A program made the translations under genes and the position numbers. A DNA stretch of 64,000 nt from the NCBI GenBank assembly GCA_025093985.1, contig JACAAK010000002.1:2666001-2730000 (forward strand), in the 5' to 3' direction. Source of the stretch: Calvatia gigantea. Taxonomy: Eukaryota > Basidiomycota > Agaricomycetes > Agaricales > Lycoperdaceae. Position 1 is the stretch's first letter. Each line of letters starts with the position of its first letter. The notes under the pieces are model-generated. The model was not told the origin of the DNA, searched no databases, and saw only the letters and a list, made by a program, of their open reading frames with translations. Shown piece by piece: positions 21,798 to 34,439 of the stretch.

Positions 21798-23974
21798 TTA
21801 AGACAATATAACAAACGATCCATTGGGCTGGACAATCGCTCTAACTCCAGTATTCACCCACCCCTCCACTTGCTCGTCCTTCTCCTTCTTTTCTTCAGTA
21901 GGAGTGACTTGGACGTAATCCTCATTGGTCTCTCCATTTCCGTTGCCGACTTTGGAGACAGGAGGTCCTCGCACCAGCAACAACCCTACCGGATCTCCCC
22001 CATTCTCGACTTTTTCATCATTCACTCCGATCAACTTGGCTTCGACATTGACGCTGGGAGGTCCAACAGCAGCTGTCATGTCCTCACCATTTCCTTCTTG
22101 GGTAAAGTCCTGCAAATCAAAGGGATGCGAAGCGAGTACGGGTCCAGCAACAAGGGGATGAGTGAAGGCGTTAACGAGGGGAACGGACAACGCGATACGG
22201 GCTGGAGTCATCAAGACCGCAGGTATAGACCCTAAAGGAATAGAACAATCGTTAACCCTGTAGTCTAAGTGTAGAATGAAATGGTCACTCACCTCCGCTG
22301 ACAATGACTGCTCTCAATGTTGCCGCGCTGTCTCCAATCACTTTGGTTCTAGCCCCATCAAACACTAGCCTATCCCATAAACTATCTCTCGTTATAAAAC
22401 CATCGGTAACCCCGGCGAGCTTCTGTCTCCGTGCAAATGGGTATAGGAAAATTGACCGCGCGGCCTTCTTCAAGATCTCCGTCACAGTGGATTTCAAGTG
22501 CCTTGGCTGAATAAAGAGAATTGTTGGCGATGGGATGGGATACCTCTTTGCGGCCATGATGTCAGAGGCATCGATTGGGAGGGCCGAGTCTGCAGCGATT
22601 AATGGATATCAACATCACCGGGAAAAACAAAACAAAACAAAGTCTTACGTCCGTCCGTAGAGTATATTTTAGTACTAGGCAGTGTTGCGAAGCTTGTCCC
22701 TTCATAAATAGCAGTATATGCGATGGTTCTCCCGTACGCGGTGCTGAGCGAGAAGGCCGAAACGAGGGTATCCAATGGTGACAAGGCATGAGAAACCGGG
22801 AGTAGAGCACGGGTAGCGGCAACTCCAGCGGTCATATTTTCGTACGTCAGCTGAGCAACTTGCAATCGACCGGCCTCGTTGGCAAAGTACGACACACTAT
22901 ATACGTCAGCGGGTTCTGCGGAATTGAATGAGCTATGTCACGAAACAAACACAATGAATGGACATACCAGGAACTTGGCTGAGAATCTTCTCGACTTTGA
23001 CGCCCTCACGTTCAACTTCGGAGAATTTGAGAACCCGGATGTTACTCGCGATGCTGGCCGAAATCTGCTGGCTAATTTCCCCAACAGTAACAATGGTGTG
23101 AGTCCTTGAGTTTGACCCAGAGGCATAGATATTTTCGAGAACACGAGGGACGACATCTGCCGTAGCAATGACAGCAGAGAATTGCTGCGTCTCGAAAACC
23201 TGCTTCAACAAATCCTGTGAGCTAAGGGTGACCGAGATGATGGAATGGGCGGCAAGGGCGAAATCCGTAATAATGAACTCTGAAGTCACCATCAGAATTC
23301 AAAGTATGGTGTTATAACGAACATAACTGACCAATTCCATCGTTCAAAAGTAAGAGTACTTTGGATTCTCCTGGCTTAAGACTGGCAAGACGGATAAGAC
23401 CAGTACCAAGGGAAGCAATGCGGTCCTGAAGACCGGAATTCGTAGCCTACTTTCCATCAGACAAAAGAACACACCTAGGAAAATAAAAAGAAAAGAAATT
23501 TCACCTTTGTAGCCCAAAGTGTACGAGAGGCCTCAGACTCGGGTCGGATGAGGTCGGCGAGGATAGCAACTTCTTTGCTCGGGCGGACAGGGAACTACAA
23601 CAGGTCAGAGATGGAGGCGGCATGTGTACGACAGGTTCCCTTACCCTGCCCATCAGACCAGTTCCATAATTCCTGTATACAGCACTCTCTCCTGGGTTGC
23701 GAGCACGTCCAACGTCACTCTGCCTTCCGAGCAGAATTGGGTGGACCAACGGTTGAGGTTTATAGAGGTTGTTGAGCAGAAATGTAGTTGCTGCAATGAG
23801 AGCGAGGAGGATGGTCAGGATCATCCGTAACAATGTAGTCCGATATTCCAGGCATCGTTGAGTGTGGAGGCGCCGCTGCTGGCCGTTTGGACCAAAGTAA
23901 GTAGCTGGAGAGAGCTTGTTGACAGGTAGAGGGCCATGTCGACATTCTGCCTGATTAGGAAGGTAGCTTGGCAA
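21798..23974 (-). CDS. Membrane-anchored AMP-binding-fold protein (acyl-CoA synthetase-like), probable pseudoenzyme
   Basis: Exons: 23974-23645, 23594-23505, 23446-23332, 23279-22968, 22915-22649, 22589-22293, 22231-21798 (614 aa if 23974 is the start). An N-terminal hydrophobic helix (LLRMILTILLALIAATTFLL) is followed by HPILLGRQSDVGRARNPG, ESAVYRNYGTGL, LASLKPGESKVLLLLNDG and ANEAGRLQVAQLTYENMTAG, then FTHPLVAGPVLASHPFDL and PPSVNVEAKLIGVND. Overall order matches long-chain acyl-CoA synthetases. However, the expected Thr-Ser-Gly-rich ATP loop is replaced by the YFANEAGRLQV segment, the acidic TGD/TGE site reads NTGVRAIV, and the protein stops at PNGSFVILS without the C-terminal lid and its Lys. 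So an enzyme is unlikely; a membrane scaffold or lipid sensor is possible. The exact start is unsure, since another short frame (MALYLSTSS, 23944) precedes the helix. Confidence 0.75.
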
Positions 23975-24475
23975 TTGCCGAGCGGGCTTGCATCTAAATT
24001 TCGACTCTCATGTTTTCCTCTATCATCTACTACCACCTCTACTTCTCCGTAATATGTCCACAACTATCTATTTGAGCCGACATTACGCGTTTGCAGAGCT
24101 TTGCACTTGTTCCCGGATAATTTCATGCAAGATGGAGACTTATTAGGGTCACTTCCCGGGGCTCATAAACGGATCCTCGCAAGAAATCCTCTGGATATCC
24201 TCAATCGTTGGGCTGTTTTCTCGAGGAATTTGCCACACACATCTATTAGACCTTCTGCTGTCCCTAGGCCACCTTCTTACGCACTTCCTAACCGGGGAGC
24301 TCAACTACATTGGACGAGAAAGAATAGCGTCCGTGCGCATCTCTCTCCTCCACGTGACTATGAGGAAGTGGCATTGGGTTCTGGGACGAACAAATGGCTC
24401 ACTGCTACCCCTCCTTGTCTCTCTCCCCCATCCCACTTGTAGCTTCCCGTTCAACAGACTCTGCCCTTGCCTTCA
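23975..24475. promoter_or_regulatory. Divergent promoter region of the AMP-binding-like gene and H1 copy B
   Basis: About 500 bp separate the two divergent starts. Read toward H1 copy B, the last 130 bp are strongly pyrimidine-rich (CTCCCCCATCCC and similar), a common feature before fungal histone start codons. No clear TATA box is seen. Confidence 0.4.
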
Positions 24476-25705
24476 ATGCCTACCACAACCAAAAAAACCT
24501 CCACTAAGGCCCATAACAAGGCTTCTGCAGCGATGAGCAAGTCTCACAACGCTGCCCACCCCACCTGGATCGAAATGATCAAGGTATGCGCCCATCCATA
24601 CCCCATACGTTCTCCAACTCGCTTTGGAACAATCCTTATGACTCCTCCGCTCTTATCGCCCGCAGGAATGCATCATTGCGCATCCGGATGAAGCTCGAAC
24701 TGGCGTCTCTCGACCCATCATCAAGAAGGCATGTCTCTCCAGCTCCGCACCTTAATCATCCCCCCCCTGAATTAGACCTAGTTCGTTGAAAACAAATACA
24801 ATATTGAGCTCAATGCTACCGCTGCTAGCCAGCTCAACCGCGCTATCGCATCGGGCAGCGAGAAAAATATCTTCCAGCTACCCAGAGGTGCGGAGAGTCC
24901 ATTAAGTTTGGTCATATGATCTGGCCCTAACAGATGTCCGCCCTTGCAGGTCCTTCCGGGAAGATCAAACTTGCGCCCAAGACTCGCACCGATGCTGCAA
25001 AGGAGGTACGCACATCCCCTCTCCACCCGACACGCCGTATGCATGTTGACAATGATCGCATCACGTTGTCCCCCCAATGGTTCCCCGCCGACAGAATACC
25101 AAACCTGTAGCTAAGAAGTCCACCGCGCCCGCTGCCAAACCCAAGGCTGCCACTAAGCGTGCTCCTGCAAAGAAGCCCGCCCCCGCTACCAAGGCTGCGC
25201 CCAAGCCCAAAGCTGCTACCAGAGCCGCCGCTCCTGCGACCAAGAAGTCTGCGACAACTACCGCCGCTAAGAAAGCGCCGGCTAAAAAGCCTGCTGCAGC
25301 TTCTGCTAAGAAGACGGTTACGGTCAAGAAACCCGCAGCCCCCGCAAAGAAGACTACAACAGCGAAGAAAGGCGCTGTTAAGAAGGTCCGTGCTTAGTCG
25401 TTGTCTGTATTTGATATATCCACTCACCTTGGTAACACTGTTTGCAGGCGGTAATGGGTGAAACCAAAAAGCCAGCTTCAAAGACCAAGGCCAAAGCAGC
25501 GACCACGGGCACGACAACTAAGAAATCTGCTTCAGCCAAATCCGCCCTGACGAAACCTAAATCGGCAACTAAGGCTAAGCCCGCGTCCAAAACCAGGTCC
25601 AAAGCCAAACCAGCGTCCAAGGCAGAGGAGAAGGTACGCCCCGTCATCATCATATCTAATATCGTTCCTCTCTACTCACCATACGCACTAAAGACCGAAG
25701 CGTAA
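24476..25705 (+). CDS. Linker histone H1, copy B
   Basis: Exons: 24476-24583, 24666-24728, 24782-24887, 24950-25005, 25095-25385, 25448-25633, 25694-25705, giving 273 aa without a frame break. The H15 domain reads HPTWIEMIKECIIAHPDEA, RTGVSRPIIKKFVENKYNI, SQLNRAIASGSEKNIFQL and GPSGKIKLAPK. The tail is almost purely Ala/Lys/Pro/Thr with repeated AAKPKAATKRAPAKK-like blocks. Intron 2 (24729-24781) has a GC donor (GCATGT) at the same codon boundary (IKK) as in copy A, so this intron predates the duplication. The last coding exon is only 12 nt (Thr-Glu-Ala-stop). The N-terminus is shorter and less acidic than in copy A, which may mean different timing or binding. An in-frame upstream codon at 24467 is not ATG, so 24476 is the start. 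Confidence 0.94.
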
Positions 25706-25960
25706 CTTAAACATTGCTCGTCTTCCACATTCCCAGGCGTTTCTTTTCTTCCTCTCTTGTATCTTAGTTATTTTCATTTTCGATTTGTGGCGCTTGTTAG
25801 TCTATGCTAGCTGATGTTGTCTCTCTATAGTTTTTCTTTAAGAACGATTATATATATGTACGATAGGGATGTGTACGTAGGTTGATGTTCTTGTCAAATA
25901 TTTATCAGATCCCGATTCTTATGGCTCAACTTCGTCCTGCTTGTCCTATCATCAAAACCC

Positions 25961-28900
25961 ATGGCAGATAATCAAGACCAGATGAAAGAATTAATCACAC
26001 AACTTCAACGCCCAATTGAAGATGTCCAAACGTTACTCTCCTTGCTCATTTCCCCTTTGGACTCTCTCGGTATCCTCCCTCCGCAATTTCGCAAGTATAA
26101 CACAAACCGTTTTCCGCCTCATTCTATGAACATCCCAAGACACGTCCCATCAATTCAGCGTGCGCTTTTGGAACATATACTGCCGACCTGGGATACAGTC
26201 CTCAAAGACCACAAGCCCGATGCGACTCCTCTTGTAAAACAATATTTTTGTCCGGACTCATTCGTTAACGCGCTTCCCGTCTCAGGAGATCTCGCAATAA
26301 GAGGTTACGAAACGGTCCTCACAGGCAGGCTCAGTCCCGAAGGCATCAAGCTGCTTGAAAGTCTGACCAAGGACTATCCCATCGACAGGCTATGGGCCGC
26401 AGTATTTGGAGGCGCCATATTAGCTTCGCCAACTGGTCTGGCACAGGAGGATAGGAACTCTGCAGTGAAGGGTCTAATGTGGGAAGACTGTGTGAGGGAC
26501 GTTGTCAGTATCCCTGCAAAAGTCGCAAACGCTGTTGCGAGCACTGGTCATGGAAGGAAAGCGGATGTTCCACCCTTATTAGAGAATGGCGCCTTTATAA
26601 ATGGGGTCTGCATGAGGGTGGAGGTGCTTGTTGAGAGGTTTGCGAAGCAGCCCGCACGAGGTAAGTCAACTGCTCCAGCATTGATTCATACTGAACACGA
26701 TATTACCGTAGATTGGACAAGTTCATTAAACTACCTTGTCACAAAACTCGTCAACATTGGCGCCTTTCCCTCAAGTCCTCCAACGACCAGATCCCAACCA
26801 TCCTTTTGGCAAACCACTCTTCCTATCATCCGACAAAAGCTTCAAGTGATCCCAGAATTTAGACCGTATAGTCTCGCCTGGCGAAAACTCATCCTCAACA
26901 TACCCTCGACTCTAACGCTCCGATCAGTACTTATATCCCTCTTTACTTCACTCAACCCTATCGTACCCCCCACAGACGCTACTGTGCAGGGACGAGCACA
27001 AGTGAAATCAGAGGCGCAGCTACTTTCAGCAATCTTAGGAAACTTGACGGAGGATGACGAACAGCTATGGATCACGGCGACGAGTTCAATCCTTAGCCGG
27101 GATTGGGATGAATCATATGCTCGGATATTCGTTTGTTGGCTCGCAGGACCCAAAGACCTAGATCGGGTCAATACAAAAGGTGCGTTACGATGTCTTGAAG
27201 GTAAGGTAGATTGTATTGAACTGGATTTGTTAGCTTTGAGAGCCTTTTTAGAAATTGTTGCGGATGCATGGTCGACCCCAGAGCACATTAAACGCTCATT
27301 CCTCTCTCGCCACCGTTGTAGGTACCCATTTATTCTGAAACAAAGTATAATAATAAAGTTATTCCATAGACCTCACGTCACTGTTCCTCCTCACTATGTC
27401 CTACTTTCCACCTGCCTCAAAAGATCTTGAGGCCGTAGTGTTCTCACCCATTTTCATGAAGGGCGTGGGCGCCTATATCTCGCATCTCGACGCATCTATC
27501 CGCCGGTGTGGGATGCTGGTCGCAGAGGTTATCGCACAAATGACTGATAAGAAGCTGGCCTTTGGTGAGTGGGAGGGTGATGATTCCGGGAAGCCTTGGT
27601 GTCGACAGCTCAGAGCCTTGATCAAGTCCAGGGACATAGATGCTGATATTGGTACCCTGGAAGACACCGAGTTTCGCGACACAATAGTCACTAAGGCAAA
27701 TATTGCCGGAGTCAAGGTCCCCGCTATTACAGAACCCTCAACAGCTCCCACTAAGGCGACATTCATATCAACCAAAACCGGCTACGACTCTGATGACTCC
27801 CTGACTGGATATGCATCTCCATCCTCCTCTCGCTCCGCCTCGCCCACGCCATCCGAGCTTGAAGAAATAGAGAAAGACCCAACACTCAACGTAGGCGTAA
27901 AAAAAGTCTCGCGACCAGTATATCTTGCCCAGCTGGGCGATTTGATTAGGGGAACTGGACCAAAGCTTGGTTCGGACGAACCACACGAAGCTGATAAAAT
28001 CGAGATGGCGTTGAATTGTGGCGAGGAGTTGATTCGGAAGAAGAGAGGATATGGCACAGAACTAGGTAAGTACTACAATCCTACACTGCAACGCGTACTA
28101 ACAGAGGCGCAGAGGAAAATGCTGTCAATCTTGTTTATGGTTTTCTCGCTTTGCACGACAACTTCGATTTACCAGGTTTTAGGTGAAAAACGTCAAGGTG
28201 CCATGAACGCCCTGGTGGTGTGTGCACCCAGAAAGGCCGCTCCGTAAGTCTAACGATATCAGCCGTTCCAATCTTTCAAGACTCACCCCGAAACAATACG
28301 ATAGGGCATTGATAGAAGAATTTTTCAAAAACCAATATTCAGTTGATCAACGCCACGTCGCTCTAAACGCACTCGCGATGGGCGCTCGAGAACTTGCTTC
28401 CTTACCTGTCCCGCCTTCCCAAGTATCAGAAGAAAAAGTTGCCTTCCCCAGTAAAATGTTACCCGGAACACTACACGAGAAGTATCTGGCCGCTTCACAA
28501 GCGAATACGACACTTCTGCCATTACTAGTCGAGGACCTAAGTCGGAAGGCGATCGATAGATCAAAAGGAGCGTCAGAAGATAAGGTCCCTGAAGTCGTGC
28601 GCGAGAGGCGGCTAAAAATCAATAAAGCACCTCCAATAACAGAAATCCGGGCGTCAGATGCAACGGCCGATTTGCAATCGAGGAACATAACCCAAACGAA
28701 AAAAACGACATTCACTGATGTTGCAGCGGAATTCTTTATTGGGCCACTGATCAATCGCTTCTGGCTCTTTCTCCGCGACGAGCAAGCTCGAGAGGAAAGA
28801 ACATCACAGCGAGCGGGCAGGCAAAAGTATCACAGTGCAGGGACTGGGCTTATTCTCAATCCGCTTGTACTTTCTCAGCTCTTACGGACTCTAGCTATAT

Positions 28901-29337
28901 TGCTCAATGCGGCACAAAATGCGCTAGAATGGTTAGCTGTCCTTGCGCCCGATAGCCTCGAGGTTGCAGTGACGGTTGGCACACAGCCAATCTCGCACAT
29001 GGAAACTGAGGCCGACGTCAGGGCCGGCGATCCCCAAGCGGAGCGAGAACAGAAAGAGGCCGCTGTGCTCACTGCAGCATTAGAGCTCGCGTTAATTGTG
29101 TTAGATGGGGGCATTGAATTGGATGGCGCCAAGACTTTGGGACTAGAACATACAAGTCTCTTGTTTGGTACAGGTGAATGGGCTGGTGCTGTGCTTGCGA
29201 AATTGGACAAAGGATTGAGAATACAGGGCGGTGGCGGAGTGAGTGAGGTAAAGCTGCAGAGAGCCGCCGCGAGTGTTCTATTGAAGGTGGATGAGGTGAC
29301 ATCGAAATGGAGGAGATCTATGATAGACATTCGGTAG
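25961..29337 (+). CDS. TEL2: TEL2/TELO2 family protein (TTT complex), one frame break
   Basis: Tel2 acts with Tti1 and Tti2 to help Hsp90 fold PI3-kinase-like kinases (TOR, ATM, ATR), and so affects telomere length and DNA damage signalling. Exons: 25961-26660, 26712-27317, 27370-28065, 28113-28243, 28305-29337 (about 1,055 aa). The protein is helical throughout. Recognisable are the YFPPASKDLEAVVFSPIFMK segment, the central conserved block VYLAQLGDLIRG then MALNCGEELIRKKRGYG, and QRHVALNALAMGAREL. The variable Ser/Pro linker with GYASPSSSRSASPTPSELEE is the usual CK2-type acidic/phospho region that binds the Hsp90 adaptor. One extra base near 28182 breaks the frame between LPGF and EKRQGAMN; the exon sum is 1 modulo 3. 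Confidence 0.88.
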
Positions 29338-29564
29338 GTTGGCGTTTCTATGCAACATGTATACTCTCGAGAAAATGTCGGGATTGTATTCCAGTCACGC
29401 TTGTAATTCTCTGTGCTACATAAAGAACCGCAACCCCCGGCCACAGTACGAATGCAAAGCTGGAAGCCATGTCCACCAATTGTTACTTCGAGGCCAATCA
29501 GTCTTCTCAGCCCCAAAAGTTCACTTGTCAAACAAAAGACAACACTGGACAGTGGCCGGTGGGG
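29338..29564. terminator. Convergent 3' region between TEL2 and the AKR pseudogene
   Basis: A short stretch between two convergent genes, with no coding signal of its own. A polyadenylation-type ACATAAAG occurs near 29418-29425. Confidence 0.3.
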
Positions 29565-31122
<1,558 letters not shown>

Positions 31123-31504
31123 GGTAGCAAGTAGGTCGGCTGAGAAAGAAGAGAGTATGCCGGCGATTTTTACCCATACTTAGGTATACGTGAACTCTTG
31201 CGGAAATGTTACTGATGACGCCATCAGGGCCAGTTCTTGGCCGTGATCCGACATGGAAAGCGCCCTCTTGGAAGTTTATTCTTGAAGGAAAATAATCTTA
31301 ATCTTCTCATACTTCACTTTCTGGTTCGCGATCACCGGTATGGGATTGAACTCCCGACCATGAAGTCCCCCCAATCCTGGATAAGACTGCTCTTGTTGTA
31401 AAAAACAGGTAGCTAACGCGAAAGGAGGGCTGGGAGTGCCACCCGTCCAAAGGTTCTGCCAGTAGCGACCTTGCCACTTCATTGGTGAAAAAGTTGGTCG
31501 ATGA

Positions 31505-32700
31505 CTAGAAATATACTACTTTTTTCGCTGGTTTTGGTGTAGTCCCGAAAACCTTGGTAACGCCAGAGTGAGCGCCGGTTTTTATCTGGAACAGCTTCTG
31601 TTTTGTTTCTTCCCTAGCTAAGCTCTTATCAACTTCATGTTTCCGTCGTTTGAACGTATGGAAATCGTCCTCGTCTGCGTTTGATTGATCTCCTGTACCA
31701 ATTACTGCGAGCGTATTAATATTGTCTACTCCGGCCCATGATCAGCGGGAGGTTCACTGGGTGAAGGTTAAGGGGCGGACCTTGTTTTCGAAGCGCACAG
31801 TCTTTCGCTAAATGCGTCTTGTCGCCACATAGCTTGCAACAGCCACCATTGGGATAGATACCCCTCTCAACGTTCTGGGGGCAGGAGGATGCAAGGTGAC
31901 CTTTCCTGCTGCATACGAAACAGGACGCAAAAGGAAGGGGATTCGACTGGTCGGCTAGCTTTCTACATTTTGAAAGCGTATGACGCGTGGAACCGCACCT
32001 AGACAGCGCAATCCACTTAGCTATGCGCTCCGAAAGCGATCATTATGGATGGGGGCATGCGCACCGATAGCAGATACCTACAACGCCCTTGCTTTTGCTC
32101 TTCATCTCTGCGTCGTCAATGTCACCTTCGGTCTTCACATTTGGACAGACTTTTGCGGCGTGTCCCCTTTCGCGACATGCAAAGCAGGTTGTTTCAGCAA
32201 AGCGTAGTTTGCATCCGTTTTTGCCTCCTCGTCTCCGAAGATAACAGTCCTATTCATCGACCGAATGATGAGCTGAAATATTTGATTAATTGGGGTAGAT
32301 TGTACTCACGACGCTGTCTCTTTTCTTTCTCTTTCTCTTTCCATTTCTTCTTCTTCAATGCCTTGTTACTCGGTGCACTTTCTATTTTTCCTTCACCATC
32401 GTGCTGAGCTTGGCTGCCCTCTGCAACAGCTGGATCACCGTCTCTTTCCTCCGTAGTAGTGTTCACAGTATCAACCTTCAGCTTCTTCTTCCTGATCCTC
32501 TTCTTCTTCTTCGGCGGCTCCCCCTCTGCATCAACAACGACATGACTTTCAGCAATTTTGGGCGATTGAGATTGACTGGTAACAGTGACGTTGGTCGTGT
32601 CACCTTCACCGGCCTGTGTTGTCATTTCCTCCCCGGGTGTCTGGTCGAACCCTGCTTGGAGATATGTCCGTTTCCGACCAAAACTTGTCGCCCGAGTCAT
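31505..32700 (-). CDS. CCHC zinc-knuckle protein, ZCCHC9-like, one frame break
   Basis: Exons: 32700-32310, 32249-32065, 31998-31781, 31704-31505, about 331 aa. The N-terminal third is Lys-rich (EPPKKKKRIRKKKLKV, NKALKKKKWKEKEKEKRQR), a nuclear or nucleolar signal. Four zinc knuckles follow: CFACRERGHAAKVC, CYRCGSTRHTLSKC, CFVCSRKGHLASSC and CKLCGDKTHLAKDC, with the linking NGGC segment typical of ZCCHC9. The C-terminal block VIGTGDQSNADEDDFHTFKR fits the same family. ZCCHC9 proteins are nucleolar RNA-binding factors linked to rRNA processing and exosome targeting; the role here is inferred. An extra base near 32211 breaks the frame just before LRFAETTCF; total length is 1 modulo 3. Confidence 0.88.
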
Positions 32701-33167
32701 GATTTTGTTGTGGTGAGGTTCGAGGATGGATCAATGTACTTTAGTGGGTTTCTCCTGTGGAGGGAACCGTTCTAAGGCGGGAGTTTGCAGGATATTTGAG
32801 TTTGTGGCTGTTGGGAACGGATTGAAGGTGTCCCAGCAAAGGTTCAAAGGTCGCGGCTTGTCAAATTGTCAATTGAGATCACAACAAAAGCCCTTTCAAG
32901 GTCGAGCAGGTTCTGAGAGACCGGAAAGCCTTCGGTGTCTTCGTGGCTGCCTACGATGCAGATTTGAGAGCTTCCCGCTACTTGCCTAACAGACCTGGAG
33001 CTGCTTCATAAGACTTAGTGGGGGAGTGACTTGAAAAGTCTCCCTGAACAATTCACCAATTTTGATTGGGTCGGTGGGAATTGCAGCCACGTGATGTCGA
33101 ATTTATCCCGGGCAGTCTCGTCAACCAGCGAACGGACGCAAGTCGACGGTCGCCAACGACACCCGCC
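32701..33167. promoter_or_regulatory. Divergent promoter of the ZCCHC9-like and complex I 24 kDa genes
   Basis: About 470 bp lie between two divergent starts with no coding signal of their own. A CCACGTGATGT motif occurs near 33089-33099, about 70 bp before the complex I subunit ATG; bHLH- and CBF1-type factors bind such CACGTG cores in fungi. Confidence 0.45.
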
Positions 33168-34187
33168 ATGTTCTCCCGACTCCCGAGATATCTGGCCGCT
33201 TCTTCAAGAGTGGCTCAGAGAAGACTTATATCAACCACCCCTCAGAGAAAGTCTGATGCTCTTTTTGTGGTATGTGTTTGTTCTCGTTACACTGGAACTG
33301 AATAGTTAACATAAAATATACAGCACCGAGATACTACTTATAATAACCCCAAGGTATGTCTTAACACCATGTAATTTTGAAAGAGAAGCAAGATAGGCCG
33401 ATTATGACAAAACAGATCCCCTTTGAGTTCACTCTGGAGAATATGAAGCGTGCGCAGGAAATCGTTGCTCGATACCCGCCTCAATACAAGAAGGCAGCTG
33501 TTATTCCCCTCCTTGACCTTGGTCAGCGGCAAAACAAAGGCTGGACGAGTATCAGCGTGATGAACTTTGTTGCCAATCTCCTCGAGATGCCCCCTATGCG
33601 CGTCTACGAGGTTGCGACCTTCTATACCATGTTCAACCGGTGAAGTTTCTTTTACCCTTCCCCGTGCGTGATGCTCATTGCGTCGTAGGGAACCCATCGG
33701 TCAAAATTTTGTCCAGGTCTGCACCACGACACCTTGTATGCTCCAAGGCTCGACGGAAATTCTGGGCACTATCTGCCAACATCTCGGAGGGGTTACTCCA
33801 GGCCAGACGACAAAGGACGGAAAATTCACGGTGATTGAGGTTGAATGTCAGGGTGCATGTAGTAATGCACCTATGATGGTTGTTGGTGACGATTTCTACG
33901 TGCGTCCTCTCGTCCTCAACAAATGTCTTTTTAACATTGGGGTAATGGGAATAGGAGGATTTGACGCCAGCAACAACCAAGAAAATCATCGACGCATTTG
34001 CCAGAGGGGAGAAGCCAAAACCGGGACCTCAGAGCGGTCGCCATACGAGTGAAAACTCAGCAGGCATGACTGCGTTAACCTCTAAGGTAGGATCTTGGTT
34101 CTTTGCAAGAATTTTCCTTAGTTCTGATAAGACCTAACCTTCTAGCCCTATGGACCTGGCGAGTTCTGCACACCTGAGTTCCAATAG
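33168..34187 (+). CDS. NDUFV2: NADH dehydrogenase (ubiquinone) 24 kDa subunit
   Basis: This is the mitochondrial complex I peripheral-arm subunit carrying the [2Fe-2S] centre N1a. Exons: 33168-33269, 33324-33353, 33416-33639, 33689-33899, 33955-34086, 34146-34187 (246 aa, phases exact). The N-terminus [20 protein letters not shown] with ISTTPQ is a matrix-targeting leader. The thioredoxin-like domain shows [53 protein letters not shown], and the four cluster Cys in CTTTPCMLQ and [12 protein letters not shown]. The tail [12 protein letters not shown] is the usual fungal end. One exon is only 30 nt. The reading frame is clean, unlike most genes to its left. Confidence 0.96.
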
Positions 34188-34439
34188 ACGTAGTAGATGT
34201 TAATGGTATTTTTCATGTCGTTTCACCGAGGGTTGATATATTGGGATTGATATACTCAACTAGTTATTACTAAGTACAGAATTGAACAAACCAAGCTAAT
34301 ATTGAGGGGAAGTGGATGGGCACCGATGCCAGTTTCAAATGTTCAGCCCTCTTGATTCAGATTCCAATAGTGCGATGATACCAGAGTCCTTTGTAGGGGG
34401 CAAGAAAATAGCCAGTGGTCTGAGAGTGTTCACCATGCA
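34188..34439. terminator. Convergent 3' region
   Basis: This short AT-rich gap separates the end of the complex I subunit gene from the end of the minus-strand bestrophin-like gene. No other feature is seen. Confidence 0.3.

Noticed and set aside
24927..25517. 196-aa Ser/Leu/Gly-rich minus-strand frame
   Set aside because: It is the reverse complement of the Lys/Ala-rich H1 copy B tail and splice region.
31325..31385. tRNA-like GAGTTCAATCCC string on the minus strand
   Set aside because: No acceptor, D-arm or anticodon stem can be formed around it and the T stem is too short.
31276..31482. Minus-strand 68-aa frame directly after the ZCCHC9-like stop, containing GLGGLHGREFNPIPV
   Set aside because: It starts 22 bp after the stop of a same-strand gene, leaving no room for a promoter, and I know no family; probably 3' flank.
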